Assembly: GCA_018268715.1 (NCBI GenBank)
Contig: JAFDVZ010000011.1
Coordinates: 124,001 to 188,000 of the forward strand
Source of the DNA: Acidobacteriota bacterium
Lineage (GTDB): Bacteria; Acidobacteriota; Terriglobia; Bryobacterales; Bryobacteraceae
DNA: 64,000 bases
Reading direction: 5' to 3'
A program made the translations under genes and the position numbers. Positions 31,605-40,573 of the stretch are shown here, piece by piece. The notes beneath the pieces were generated by a model. That model did no database searches. It was not told the DNA's origin and worked only from the letters and a program-made list of their open reading frames with translations. Every line of letters begins with the position of its first letter. Position 1 is the stretch's first letter.

Positions 31605-32074
31605 CCCTTCACTCCCGGCGAGTACATGTCCAGCACCTGTACCCGCATCGCCAGCAACCGGTGCGACACCACCGAAAGCAGCCGCTTCATCAACGCGTAG
31701 CCGAACGTGTTGTCCTCCTCACAGGCTTCGCGCAGCCGCGGACCGTCGAACGCCAGCACGTGCAGCGAATCGAGCGCCCGCGCCTGGAACTGTTTGCCAT
31801 GGCTCGGCAACATCGACGACCACCCGAACTCCTCGTTCTCGCCGATCGTCTGCACCCGTAGCGTCCGCCCGAGCGCCGTCACCTCAAGCGACACCCGCCC
31901 GCTGAGGATGATGTAGAAGAAACTCGACTCGTCCCCTTCCCGGAATATGATTTGGTCGCGATCGAACGTCAGTTCGTGGCCAAGCGCCTCCAGCTTCGAA
32001 AGGTGCGAGTCGTCCAGCCCCTTGAAGAAGGGAATCTGTTTGTAGGATCCAGTCAACGTCGCGGTCCGGATCAT
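31601..32074 (-). CDS. stand-alone cyclic-nucleotide-binding domain protein in the hydrogenase operon
   Basis: This 157-residue protein consists of one cyclic-nucleotide-binding fold: IPFFKGLDDSHLSKLEALG, then IIFREGDESSFFYIILSGRV, then the region of the phosphate cassette (GENEEFGWSSMLPSH) and a C-terminal helix. The cassette is atypical: canonical FGExAL-x-RxA is replaced by FGWSSMLPSHGKQFQARAL, retaining an Arg but not the usual Glu. There is no helix-turn-helix after the domain, so it is not a Crp/Fnr regulator. It overlaps both neighbours by ATGA, between the beta and gamma subunits, which suggests a structural or allosteric subunit. Ligand uncertain. Confidence 0.88.
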   Translation of the reverse strand: MIRTATLTGSYKQIPFFKGLDDSHLSKLEALGHELTFDRDQIIFREGDESSFFYIILSGRVSLEVTALGRTLRVQTIGENEEFGWSSMLPSHGKQFQARALDSLHVLAFDGPRLREACEEDNTFGYALMKRLLSVVSHRLLAMRVQVLDMYSPGVKG

Positions 32075-33213
32075 GATCTGGCCTCCACGGGCGCTGTCTG
32101 CCTGGCGACGGCCGCCGCCGTCTCCGTGATGTCGATTCCCACCGGGCACCAGACGATGCACCGGCCGCAACCCACGCAGCCGGGCGTTCCGAACTGGCTC
32201 TCCCAGGCGGATAACTTGTGCGTCACCCACTGCCGGTGCCGCGACTTCGGCGATTGCCGGACGCTGCCGCCGTGGATGTAGGAATGGCTCAGCGTGAAGC
32301 ACGAATCCCACCGCCGGCGCCGTTCCGCACGGCTTCCGTCGATGTCGCTCGCATCTTCAAACGTGATGCAGAAACAGGTGGGGCAGGCTTGCGTGCAGTT
32401 GCCGCACCCCAGGCACCGCGCCGCGACTTTCTCCCATTCGGGATGCTCGAAGTTGTCGTAGAGCGCCTGCGCAAGGCCCTCCGTATTCAGCTTGCGGCCC
32501 ATGCGTTTGCGAGCCGCCGCCATCGCCGCCCGCGCCCGCTCGCGGACGTCCTTGCCCGCCGGCGCATGCGGGATCTCCCGCAGCACCTCCTCGCCACGCG
32601 CGCTGCCGCACTCCACCAGCATGGTCGAATCGTCGAGTTCGGTCAGCGCCAGATCGAAGCCCGAGGCGGCGTGCGGCCCCGCCCCCATCGAGTCGCAGAA
32701 GCACGCCCCGCCCGGCTCCGTACAATTAGCCGCGACGATGAAACTGGATTCCCGCCGGGCCCGATACGCCGGATCGGGAAAACGGTCGTGAATCAGCACG
32801 CGGTCGAGAATCGCAAGCGCCGCGACATCGCACGGCCGCACGCCAATGAAAGCCAGCCGGCGCGGAGCATCCTGCTTCTCGACGACATGGAACGGACTGC
32901 CGTTCGACTCCACTGAAAACACGCTACGCTCGGCTTCGTGGAAGTAGCGCTTCAGCGTCGACGGCCCGGCCGCGAATGCGAAACGCCGGGCGTCATCCCG
33001 CCGCTCGATGCGGTATGAGCCCGGCGCCTGCGTTGCGGTCCAACCCGCCGGGAGGTCTGCGGCGGCGTGAATTGGACCCCAATCGATCGCGGAATCGTGA
33101 ACGGTGGGTCCGAGCACCTCATAGTCGCGGCGTTCGAGCGAACGGATCAGCTCGTCGAGGCCCTGGGCTTCGAGAAGCGCCGCGGCGTCGTGGGAACGGG
33201 AGTCTCTGCCCAT
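32071..33213 (-). CDS. hydrogenase beta subunit (two [4Fe-4S] clusters)
   Basis: A 380-residue protein of the sulfhydrogenase beta family. Two ferredoxin motifs, CLGCGNCTQACP starting at Cys267 and CVGCGRCIVWCP starting at Cys346, bind [4Fe-4S] clusters; IGVRPCDVAAL and ANCTEPGGACFC are family landmarks upstream. It carries electrons between the flavoprotein gamma subunit and the hydrogenase module. It is the first gene of the operon, preceded by GGAGGA 10 bases before the ATG and by a candidate promoter. Overlaps downstream genes by ATGA. Confidence 0.93.
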   Translation of the reverse strand: MGRDSRSHDAAALLEAQGLDELIRSLERRDYEVLGPTVHDSAIDWGPIHAAADLPAGWTATQAPGSYRIERRDDARRFAFAAGPSTLKRYFHEAERSVFSVESNGSPFHVVEKQDAPRRLAFIGVRPCDVAALAILDRVLIHDRFPDPAYRARRESSFIVAANCTEPGGACFCDSMGAGPHAASGFDLALTELDDSTMLVECGSARGEEVLREIPHAPAGKDVRERARAAMAAARKRMGRKLNTEGLAQALYDNFEHPEWEKVAARCLGCGNCTQACPTCFCITFEDASDIDGSRAERRRRWDSCFTLSHSYIHGGSVRQSPKSRHRQWVTHKLSAWESQFGTPGCVGCGRCIVWCPVGIDITETAAAVARQTAPVEARS

Positions 33214-33237
33214 CGGGCTGCTGTCCTCCAGTCCAAT

Positions 33238-33255
33238 TCAGATATGTCGGTCTGA
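33238..33255. promoter_or_regulatory. candidate operator at the hydrogenase promoter
   Basis: Arms TCAGA and TCTGA face each other across an eight-base spacer, covering the predicted transcription start of the hydrogenase operon. Symmetry and position suggest a repressor site. Five-base arms are short, so chance is possible. Confidence 0.3.
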
Positions 33256-33283
33256 TTATGCACACCACCGCCGCCGCGCGCAA
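33255..33283 (-). promoter_or_regulatory. candidate sigma70-type promoter of the hydrogenase operon
   Basis: Read on the minus strand, TTGCGC (33278-33283) lies 17 bases before CATAAT (33255-33260), which is preceded by TG one or two bases upstream. The predicted start leaves a leader of about 35 bases with a good ribosome site. Hexamers are imperfect, and promoter rules in this phylum are poorly known. Confidence 0.4.
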
Positions 33284-33337
33284 GGGGTCCTTGGCGGGTC
33301 GTTGTCGCCGGATCGAACTGGGGCGAACCGCCGCTTG

Positions 33338-34987
33338 CTATGCGCCGTCGGGCGCCCAGTTCATACGTTCCAGGAAAGTGGCCGGCTCGTAGGTTCGGCC
33401 TTCGGCCATACGCCGCTCCTCGCGGCGCGTGGTCCACAACACCACCGGGCCCAGCAGGCGCGCGGCAAGCGACGACTGCGGTCCCAGGCTATGCTCGAAC
33501 TCTTCGCGGAACGTCTGGATCTTCGAGCTGACCGCCTGGTTGGTCTGGCGCAGCGTCCGCTCCATGGCCCACAGGCCGCTCGCGTACATCAGCTTGAGCG
33601 CCTTGCGATCGCCTTCAAAGCGAGCCCGAATGCGCGCGTCGGCGCACTGGCCGTAACGCTTCCAACCTTCGTAGGTCGTTCGGCAGATGCGGTAGATGCT
33701 CGGCCCGTTGCGCTCGAAATCGCGATTGAAGGCGTAGTCGAGGAAATGCTTGGACTGGTCGCGCGAAATCGCCGGGTGTTTGAAGTTGAACTTGTACTGG
33801 CCGTGAATATCGGCAAGATCCACATCAATCAGCCGCCCCTGTCCCTTCACTTCCTTATGTAAGGGAGTGCCGGGCACGGGGGTGTACAGCATGAACTGGT
33901 GGAAATCGGTATTGTGCCGGACGGCGAACTCGATCTCGTCCTTGATGTTTTCGGGCGTGTGGTGCTCGAGTCCGATGATCGTGGAGCCCAGCACGCGGAT
34001 GCCATGACGGCGCAGTTCGCTCGTAATGGCGATGGTGTCGGCGTCGTTCAGTTTGGCGTAGGTGGAATTGGGGCTCTCAAGACCCATCCAGATCCACGAG
34101 ATGCCGAGTTCGACCAACTCCTCCATCGTGTAACGGCGGATGGCGTTCGCCGAGGAGAATACGCTGAACTCCCAACTCTTGCGTTCCTGCTTCATGCGCG
34201 AGAGCAGCTGCATGGCGCGCTTGCGATTCAGCAGGAAGTTCTCGTCCATGACGAAGAACTGGCGCGTGCCGATGCCGGCTTCAGCCTCGCGCATGACCTC
34301 GAACAGATCGTCGCCCTCCTTGAAGAAGTCGACGTGCTTGCCCTTGCCGCCGAAAAACGACGACGTGGTGCAGAAGTTGCAACCCATCGGGCATCCCACC
34401 GAGGGAATGATGGTGGCGGCGGTGGTGGAGCCCCAATCCGGAATCGGCAGACCCAGGAATCGACGGCCGAAGGCGGACTTGATGAGTGGATGCTTCAGCG
34501 GAGCGGATTCATCCTCGCCGAGATGCCGTCGCATCCAGGCGATGCCCTCGCCCTTGACGACGTGGTCGGCGTCGACCATCTGTTCGATGCCGGGGATGGC
34601 GGCGACGTGTCCGCCGACGATGATCTCCGTGCCGGGAGAGAGTTCACGAACCATCCGGCACATTTCCTTGACCTTGCCGACGTTGACGATGATCGAGGAG
34701 ATGCCCACGATGTCGTAGTGATGGGCTTTCAGCTCCTTGGCGAAGGCGTCGCGCGTCGGGAAATCCAACACCGCGCAGGGTGCGGTGATGTTCGCCTGTA
34801 TCATCATGATGCCCCAGGAACGGTGGAACATCCGGATGGAGAACGGCCCCTGCGAGCGCGTCACCTGGTTGTGGTAGAGCTCCATCGGGTTGATGGAGCG
34901 GCTGCCAAACTCATCGTCCTGAGCATACGGTCCAAAGACGGAAGAGAGTAGAATTCGGGGCTTTCGCCCTTCCCAAGTGGAAGACAA
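33338..34987 (-). CDS. B12-binding-type radical SAM protein, substrate unknown
   Basis: A 549-residue protein starting at TTG; AAAGGA five bases upstream supports that start. Residues 60-150 resemble a cobalamin-binding Rossmann domain (VGISSIIVNVGKVKE, EIIVGGHVA) without the DxHxxG motif, as in the BchE-like class. The radical SAM motif CPMGCNFC (Cys199, Cys203, Cys206) follows, then MDENF and MGLESPN. The C-terminal 150 residues are helical and basic. Such proteins methylate or rearrange unactivated carbons, often in lipids or cofactors. No neighbour hints at the substrate: it lies upstream of the hydrogenase operon with 124 bp between. Confidence 0.85.
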   Translation of the reverse strand: MSSTWEGRKPRILLSSVFGPYAQDDEFGSRSINPMELYHNQVTRSQGPFSIRMFHRSWGIMMIQANITAPCAVLDFPTRDAFAKELKAHHYDIVGISSIIVNVGKVKEMCRMVRELSPGTEIIVGGHVAAIPGIEQMVDADHVVKGEGIAWMRRHLGEDESAPLKHPLIKSAFGRRFLGLPIPDWGSTTAATIIPSVGCPMGCNFCTTSSFFGGKGKHVDFFKEGDDLFEVMREAEAGIGTRQFFVMDENFLLNRKRAMQLLSRMKQERKSWEFSVFSSANAIRRYTMEELVELGISWIWMGLESPNSTYAKLNDADTIAITSELRRHGIRVLGSTIIGLEHHTPENIKDEIEFAVRHNTDFHQFMLYTPVPGTPLHKEVKGQGRLIDVDLADIHGQYKFNFKHPAISRDQSKHFLDYAFNRDFERNGPSIYRICRTTYEGWKRYGQCADARIRARFEGDRKALKLMYASGLWAMERTLRQTNQAVSSKIQTFREEFEHSLGPQSSLAARLLGPVVLWTTRREERRMAEGRTYEPATFLERMNWAPDGA

Positions 34988-35102
34988 TGCGGTCCTTTCA
35001 TCTTGATTATCGGGCCGTCGAGGCGACAGGAGATGGCTATCCCGTTGAAATTACATAAAAATGACAAAGCGGCGCGGCGGCGCTGAGGCAGGGCCTCTCT
35101 AT

Positions 35103-35594
35103 TCAGATCGGGAGAAACGGCGCCCAATAGCTGACCAGACACGCAACGCCCAGCGCGAGGCCGGCGACTGGGGTCCCGTACTTCAAAATCGGAATGTCGC
35201 GAGCCGGCATTCCGTCATCGTTGCCCTCGGAAGCCCAGAAAAACCGGCCGGTTTCAAAATAGGAGCCTTCGTCCTTCAACCGGAGCGCTCGTTCGCATTT
35301 CACCTTCACCTCCTCATTCCCTTTGTAGTTGCGATGTGCGGCGGCAAGGTACAGGTAGGCCAGCGTAGTGAATCCCAGGATGCCCACTTCGAAGGCAGCC
35401 AGGCCCGTCACGGTCTTCTGTTGGGTGCCGAGCCATACCTTAGTGATGCCCAACAACACGCCGAGGGATGCGGCTGCAGCAATGTAGGCCTGATTGTGCC
35501 AGACCATAATTTGGGACCTTGACGACTCCAGCAGCTTCACCACTGTGTCGATCTTCTTGTCGTCCGACAAAGTCAGCACGCTGTGATCAACCAT
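35103..35594 (-). CDS. small integral membrane protein, unknown function
   Basis: A 163-residue protein with three hydrophobic segments: AYIAAAASLGVLLGITKVWL, FEVGILGFTTLAYLYLAAA and PVAGLALGVACLVSYWAP. A soluble stretch of about 55 charged residues lies between the second and third. The ATG at 35594 is preferred; a TTG at 35621 would add nine charged residues. I do not recognise the family. By eye its codons look less GC-rich than those of its neighbours, which may mean a recent arrival. It stands alone between the radical SAM gene and the divergent M20 peptidase gene. Confidence 0.7.
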   Translation of the reverse strand: MVDHSVLTLSDDKKIDTVVKLLESSRSQIMVWHNQAYIAAAASLGVLLGITKVWLGTQQKTVTGLAAFEVGILGFTTLAYLYLAAAHRNYKGNEEVKVKCERALRLKDEGSYFETGRFFWASEGNDDGMPARDIPILKYGTPVAGLALGVACLVSYWAPFLPI

Positions 35595-35749
35595 CTCGCT
35601 TGGATCCTTTCTGCGTGGCAATTATGTCATTGTAGGCCGATTCGGTCTGTATGGCCCTGTGCATGAACTGTCGAAATCCAGTGGAAGAATCGTGGAAATC
35701 GCGGCGGCCCTTAAGGCGGGTTTGCTGGGATAATGACGATGGCTTCCTC

Positions 35750-37177
35750 ATGCTGTGGAAAACTCTCCTCTTGGCGCTAACGGCGCTGCTGGTCATCCTC
35801 GGAGTCCGCACGGTGTCGGTTCCTTCGCGACAGGCGCCGCCACAAAGCGCGACCGTCACGATTGACGGCGGACGCGCTCCGGAACTGCTGGCGCGCGCGA
35901 TCCGGTTCCCGACCACAAGCCGGGAAGAGGTCGCGCGGATGCAGCCTTTCCTCAACGAAGCGTGGCCACGGGTGCGCGAGGCTCTGCCTGTCGAGAAGGT
36001 GAACGAACTGGGCCGCCTGTATCGCTGGACCGGCAGCGATGCTGCGCTCGCTCCGGTGGTGCTGATGGCGCATCAGGATGTCGTGCCGGTGGAGAAGGGC
36101 TCCGAGGCGCAGTGGCCGCACCCGCCGTTTGGCGGCGTCATCGCCGACGGCTCGGTTTGGGGACGCGGCGCGACCGACGACAAGATCGGGCTGGTGGGAA
36201 TTTTCGAGGCGGTGGAACGGCTGCTCGAACAGGGCTACCGTCCGCGGCGTACGGTGTACCTCGCCTTCGGTCAGGACGAGGAGACCCTGGGAGAACAGGG
36301 CGCGAAGAGCATCGTCGCGTTGCTTCAGGCGCGCGGCGTGAAGCCGGAAGCGGTGTTCGACGAAGGCGGCGCGATCACCACCGGCCTGGTGCCCGGTGTC
36401 GACCGTCCAGCGGCCGTCGTCGCCATCGCCGAGAAAGGCTACGCCGACTTCGAGCTTAAGGCGACCGGCGAGCCGGGCCATTCAAGCAGTCCGCCGCGCA
36501 GCACCGCCATCGGCATTCTGGCCCGCGCCATCCAGGCGGTCGAGGATCATCCCATGCCGGCCACGCTCGACACCGCGGCCGGACAGACGCTCGATTACAT
36601 CGCGCCCGAAGCGAAGCCCGCGTTCCGAGTGCTGCTCGCCAACCGGTGGCTCGCCGATCCCATCATCATGCGAGTCATGCAGAGCAAGCCCGCCTCAAAC
36701 GCAACGGTGCGGACGGTCTGCTCAGCGAATGTGATCGAAGGAGGCGTCAAGTCCAACCAGCTTCCGCAATCGGCGCGCGCCGTGGTGAACTGCCGTCTGA
36801 TCCCAGGCGATACGGCTGAGAAGGTGGCCGCTCACTTTGCCCGCGTCATCGGCGACCCGCGAGTGAAGGTGAACATCCTGACCGCCGACAACGCCTCGCC
36901 CGAAGCGCCCCCGGAATCCGTCGCGGGAAGGGCGTTGAAGACCGCTCTACGGCAGATCTACCCGGAAGCGATCTACGTCCCGAGCCTCGCCATCGGGGCC
37001 ACCGACGGCCGTTACTTCGCCGCACTGACGCCGAACGTGTATCGCTTCTCGCCCATCCACGTCACACCCGAAACGCTGAAGCAGATGCACGGCCCCGCCG
37101 AACACATCTCGGTCGAGGACGCCAAAACCGCGGTCCGTTTCTACGCGCAACTGATTCTGAATCTCTGTGGACGATAG
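35750..37177 (+). CDS. M20-family metallopeptidase (carboxypeptidase S-like)
   Basis: A 475-residue protein with an N-terminal membrane anchor or signal (LLLALTALLVILGV). Zinc-site motifs are MAHQDVVPV, GRGATDDK and the general-base pair in GQDEETLG, with a late His in RFSPIHVT. The length and motif spacing match the CPS1/PM20D1 branch of M20, enzymes that cleave or form N-acyl amino acids and dipeptides. The ATG at 35750 is chosen because the hydrophobic leader begins there; an upstream start would place a charged stretch before it. It stands alone, divergent from the small membrane protein and upstream of a convergent tRNA gene. Confidence 0.9.
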   Translation: MLWKTLLLALTALLVILGVRTVSVPSRQAPPQSATVTIDGGRAPELLARAIRFPTTSREEVARMQPFLNEAWPRVREALPVEKVNELGRLYRWTGSDAALAPVVLMAHQDVVPVEKGSEAQWPHPPFGGVIADGSVWGRGATDDKIGLVGIFEAVERLLEQGYRPRRTVYLAFGQDEETLGEQGAKSIVALLQARGVKPEAVFDEGGAITTGLVPGVDRPAAVVAIAEKGYADFELKATGEPGHSSSPPRSTAIGILARAIQAVEDHPMPATLDTAAGQTLDYIAPEAKPAFRVLLANRWLADPIIMRVMQSKPASNATVRTVCSANVIEGGVKSNQLPQSARAVVNCRLIPGDTAEKVAAHFARVIGDPRVKVNILTADNASPEAPPESVAGRALKTALRQIYPEAIYVPSLAIGATDGRYFAALTPNVYRFSPIHVTPETLKQMHGPAEHISVEDAKTAVRFYAQLILNLCGR

Positions 37178-37186
37178 GAGGGAGTA

Positions 37187-37263
<77 letters not shown>

Positions 37264-37314
37264 GCTTTGCGCCTTCCCCCTCAGTTTAGCATCCGGGGTT
37301 GGCGCGACCCGTCA

Positions 37315-38106
37315 TTACAGCTTGCGGATCTTGATGTTCTTGAACCATGCGTCGTTGCCGTGGTTCTGCAGCGAGAAATGGCAATCCTTCCGAGGCTGCT
37401 TCGACAGCATCTCGAGCACCTTCGGAGCCACGGTCCAGCGCTTGTTGATCCCCGCCATCGCGGCTTCGGAATCGAGCATCGCATCCACCACCTTCACGCC
37501 ATTCAGCCAGTGCTCAACGTGGTTGCCCTTCACTACGATCCGCGATTGGTTGTACTCGCCCACCGGCTTCAGCGGATGCGAAGACGGCGGAACCATGTCG
37601 TACAGCGCGCCCGCGACGTGCTTCGGATTGCTCAACGCATCGCGGTTCTTCACGTCATCGGTCATCTGATACTCGAAGCCGACCACGTAGTCCTGGCCCT
37701 CCGCCGGGCGCTCCTTCACGGGATTCTCCAGCGCCCGCTCCACCTGCATCTCGAAGCGCAGGCCCTTGATCTCCTTGACCCAGAAGTGATCCTGGATGCG
37801 GTACTTCACGCCGCTGTTGCCGCCCTCGGAAATGCGCCAGTCGAACATCAGCTCGAAATCGCGATAGGTCTCCTTCGAGAACAGATCCTCCGTTATGCGC
37901 GGCTGCCGGATGGTCTTGATCGCGTCGCCGTCAATGGTCCAGGCGTCGCCCGCCGGAGTCTTCTCCCGAGGATCCACCCAATGAGCCAGCGACTTTCCAT
38001 CAAACAGAAGCACCCAGCCTTGTTTCTTCTCCTGGGGCGTCAGGGTATTGTCCTGGCCGGCGGCGCAGAGCGCGGCGGCCAGAATCAAAATCGTTGTTTT
38101 CACCAT
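37315..38106 (-). CDS. DUF1080 protein (3-keto-disaccharide hydrolase family), secreted
   Basis: This 263-residue protein has a signal peptide (ILILAAALCAAG) and the concanavalin-like DUF1080 domain: GWVLLFDGKSLAHWV near the start, YRDFELMFDWRISEGGNSGVKYRI in the middle, and a final WFKNIKIRKL, which is the family's usual ending. Members hydrolyse 3-keto-glycosides produced by Gfo/Idh-type dehydrogenases. Three Gfo/Idh proteins in the window could provide such substrates, although none is adjacent. It sits seven bases downstream of the M13 peptidase gene on the same strand and may be co-transcribed with it. Confidence 0.9.
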   Translation of the reverse strand: MVKTTILILAAALCAAGQDNTLTPQEKKQGWVLLFDGKSLAHWVDPREKTPAGDAWTIDGDAIKTIRQPRITEDLFSKETYRDFELMFDWRISEGGNSGVKYRIQDHFWVKEIKGLRFEMQVERALENPVKERPAEGQDYVVGFEYQMTDDVKNRDALSNPKHVAGALYDMVPPSSHPLKPVGEYNQSRIVVKGNHVEHWLNGVKVVDAMLDSEAAMAGINKRWTVAPKVLEMLSKQPRKDCHFSLQNHGNDAWFKNIKIRKL

Positions 38107-38113
38107 GTTTCGC

Positions 38114-40144
38114 TTACCAGACGCGGCAGGCGTTGGCCGACACCATCGGATCGCCCGCCTTGCAGGAGAAGGCTTCGCCGAACTCCTTCATATTCTGCAC
38201 AACGCCGTTCACGCGGAACTCGCCGGGCGAATGCGGATCGGTCATGGCGCGCATCCGCGAGGACTGCTCCGTGCTATTCTCGCACCACACCTGCGCATAG
38301 CCGAGGAAGAACAATTGCTGCTGGGTGAACCCGTCCTTCTTCGGCAGCACCTTTCCAGCCAGGCTCTGCATCAGCGCCGCGTAGGCCAGGTGGATGCCCC
38401 CGTTATCGGCCGCATTCTCGCCCAGCGTCAGCTTCCCGTTCAGCTTCACATTGGGAACCGGGCTGAACCCGCCGTACTCTTTCACCACACAATCGGCGCG
38501 CGTTTCGAAGTTCTTCGCATCGACCGCGGACCACCAGTCGCGCAGGTTGCCGGACCCGTCGTAGCGCCGTCCCTGATCGTCGAACCCATGCGTCAACTCA
38601 TGGCCGATCACCACGCCGATGCCGCCATAATTCACCGCGTCGTCCGCCTTCGCGTTATAGAAGGGCGGCTGCAGGATCCCGGCCGGGAAGTTGATGTTGT
38701 TCTCCGGCGGATTGTAGTAGGCGTTCACGGTGGGCGGAGTCATGCCCCATTCGTTCTTGTCCACCGGCTTGCCGAACTTCTCGATATTGCGCCGCCGTGC
38801 GAATTCCGTAGCCCGCAGGGCATTGCCGAAGTGATCGCCGCGTTCCACCTTCAGGCTCGAATAGTCGCGCCACTTGTCCGGATAGCCGATCTTGTTGCTC
38901 ACCTGCGACAGCTTGGTCAGGGCCTGGTCCTTGGTGGCGGGACTCATCCAATCGGCGGTCTTGATGTCGACCTCCATCTGCTTCTCGATCTCGCCCACCA
39001 ACTGAAGCACCTTCGCCTTGCTGTTGCCCGCAAACGCTGCCTCGACATACTTCTGGCCCAGCGCCTCGCCGAGCGCGCGGTCGGTGGCCTGCACGCACTG
39101 CTTCCAGCGCGGCGGCGCCTCGCGGACTCCGGCCAGCGTATGGCTGAAAAAGTCGAAATCGGCGTCACGGAACGCCTTCGGCAGCAGATTGGCCTTTGAG
39201 GCCAGCAGTTGCCAGGTCAGGTACGTCTGCAGATCGGCGACGCTGGTGGACTCGATCAGCCCATTCAGCGCCTTCATGAAGTCGGGCATGCCAACATTCA
39301 GCGTCTGCACGTGCGGCAATCCCGCGGCCTTGAAGAAAGCCGGCCAGTCGATAGCGGGCGCGAGCGCCGCCAGTTCAGCCACCGTCATCTTGTGATACGT
39401 GTTATTGGGGTTGCGCATCGACACCCGGTCCAACGCGGCCTTGGCCAGCGCGGTCTCGATGTTCAACACGACCTCGGCGCGCGCGGCGGCCCCGGTCGCG
39501 TCCTTACCTTGCCCCTTGGCGAGCAGTTCGAACAACGTGCGTACCGCGTCCCGATACTTGGAGCGCAGCTCCACCGAGCGCGGATCGTCCTTCAGATAGT
39601 AATCCCGATCCGGCAGCGTCAGGCCGCCCTGCCCCACATTGGCGATCTGATCCTGGCTATTCTTCGAATCGGCCCGAACCATGAAGTTGAAAAACGGGCG
39701 CGAGCCCTCCTTCTGAGACTGCGCGATCAGTGCCGTCAGACCGCTCTTCGAAGCCAGTGCGGCGATGCGCGCCAGATCCGGCTCGATGGGCTTCACCCCG
39801 CGCGCGTCCATCGCCGCCTCGTCCATGCAGGAAGCGTAGAAATCTCCAATCTTCTGATCGATCACCGAGTGCTGGTTCGCCGGCGTTGCGACGTTTTCGA
39901 GAATCCCGCGGGCGATCTGCTGATTCCGCTCCAGCAGTTCGCTGAAACGGCTCCAGCGCGACTGATCGGCGGGAATCGGATTACTTTGCCGCCAGCTCCC
40001 GCAGGCGTACTGATAGAAGTTCTGGCATGGATTGGCGGAGGGATCCATGGCCTTGACGTCGACGCCGGATGCGGTTGGGGGATCGGCGGCGCGAAGGGCG
40101 AGCAGGCCTGCGCAGAGCGCGAGACTCAGGCGAAGAGAGCGCAT
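38114..40144 (-). CDS. secreted M13-family zinc metallopeptidase (neprilysin/PepO-like)
   Basis: A 676-residue gluzincin. After a signal peptide (LRLSLALCAGLLALRAA) it has the M13 N-terminal signature PCQNFYQYACGSW. The zinc motif HELTH lies at 515-519, the third ligand Glu in ENAADNGG at about 576, and the chain ends CRVW, the usual M13 terminus. NAYYNPPENNINFPAGILQPP upstream of the zinc site is the substrate-binding block. It should cut oligopeptides in the periplasm or outside the cell. The start ATG at 40144 begins the signal peptide; an upstream ATG lacks family support. Likely an operon with DUF1080. Confidence 0.95.
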   Translation of the reverse strand: MRSLRLSLALCAGLLALRAADPPTASGVDVKAMDPSANPCQNFYQYACGSWRQSNPIPADQSRWSRFSELLERNQQIARGILENVATPANQHSVIDQKIGDFYASCMDEAAMDARGVKPIEPDLARIAALASKSGLTALIAQSQKEGSRPFFNFMVRADSKNSQDQIANVGQGGLTLPDRDYYLKDDPRSVELRSKYRDAVRTLFELLAKGQGKDATGAAARAEVVLNIETALAKAALDRVSMRNPNNTYHKMTVAELAALAPAIDWPAFFKAAGLPHVQTLNVGMPDFMKALNGLIESTSVADLQTYLTWQLLASKANLLPKAFRDADFDFFSHTLAGVREAPPRWKQCVQATDRALGEALGQKYVEAAFAGNSKAKVLQLVGEIEKQMEVDIKTADWMSPATKDQALTKLSQVSNKIGYPDKWRDYSSLKVERGDHFGNALRATEFARRRNIEKFGKPVDKNEWGMTPPTVNAYYNPPENNINFPAGILQPPFYNAKADDAVNYGGIGVVIGHELTHGFDDQGRRYDGSGNLRDWWSAVDAKNFETRADCVVKEYGGFSPVPNVKLNGKLTLGENAADNGGIHLAYAALMQSLAGKVLPKKDGFTQQQLFFLGYAQVWCENSTEQSSRMRAMTDPHSPGEFRVNGVVQNMKEFGEAFSCKAGDPMVSANACRVW

Positions 40145-40197
40145 GTTTCGATTGTATTGCGCGGACCGGGCAACCTTCCGTGGCAAAATCAAGGCAG

Positions 40198-40560
40198 ATG
40201 CAGAATGTTCAGATCTTCGGCCTGAAGAGCTCCCAGGCGACGCGCGCCGCCGAACGGTTCTTCAAGGAGCGTCGCACGCCGATCCAGTACGTCGATCTGA
40301 AGCAGAAGCCGATGGCGCCGGGCGAGATCAAGCGGTTCATCGACCGCTTCGGGTTGAACGGCCTGCTCGATCCGTCGAGCAAGCCCTACATCGACGGCGG
40401 CCTCCAGTACATGAAGCTCTCGGAGGCGGAACTGTTGGGGCGGATCGAGCGCGACCCCGGCCTGCTGCGGCTGCCGCTGGTGCGCGGCGCAAACCGCCTG
40501 TCGATCGGCAGGGACGAAGAATCCTGGAAAGCGATGGCGGCCGCGCCGGCGAACAAATGA
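40198..40560 (+). CDS. ArsC/Spx-like thioredoxin-fold protein lacking the catalytic cysteine
   Basis: A 120-residue protein with the ArsC/Spx/YffB pattern: a first strand VQIFGL, then KSSQATRAAERFFKERR where ArsC has Cys-x-x-Ser/Thr-Arg, QYVDLKQKPMAPGEIKRFI, and a late LPLVRGANRLSIGRDEESW corresponding to RPIV...igRp.e. The catalytic cysteine is replaced by Ser, and there is no Cys anywhere in the protein, so arsenate reduction by the normal mechanism is excluded. It may act as a binding or regulatory protein. It is divergent from the M13 gene and converges on the kinase gene at 40574. Confidence 0.82.
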   Translation: MQNVQIFGLKSSQATRAAERFFKERRTPIQYVDLKQKPMAPGEIKRFIDRFGLNGLLDPSSKPYIDGGLQYMKLSEAELLGRIERDPGLLRLPLVRGANRLSIGRDEESWKAMAAAPANK

Positions 40561-40573
40561 CCCGCCCGGCGCG

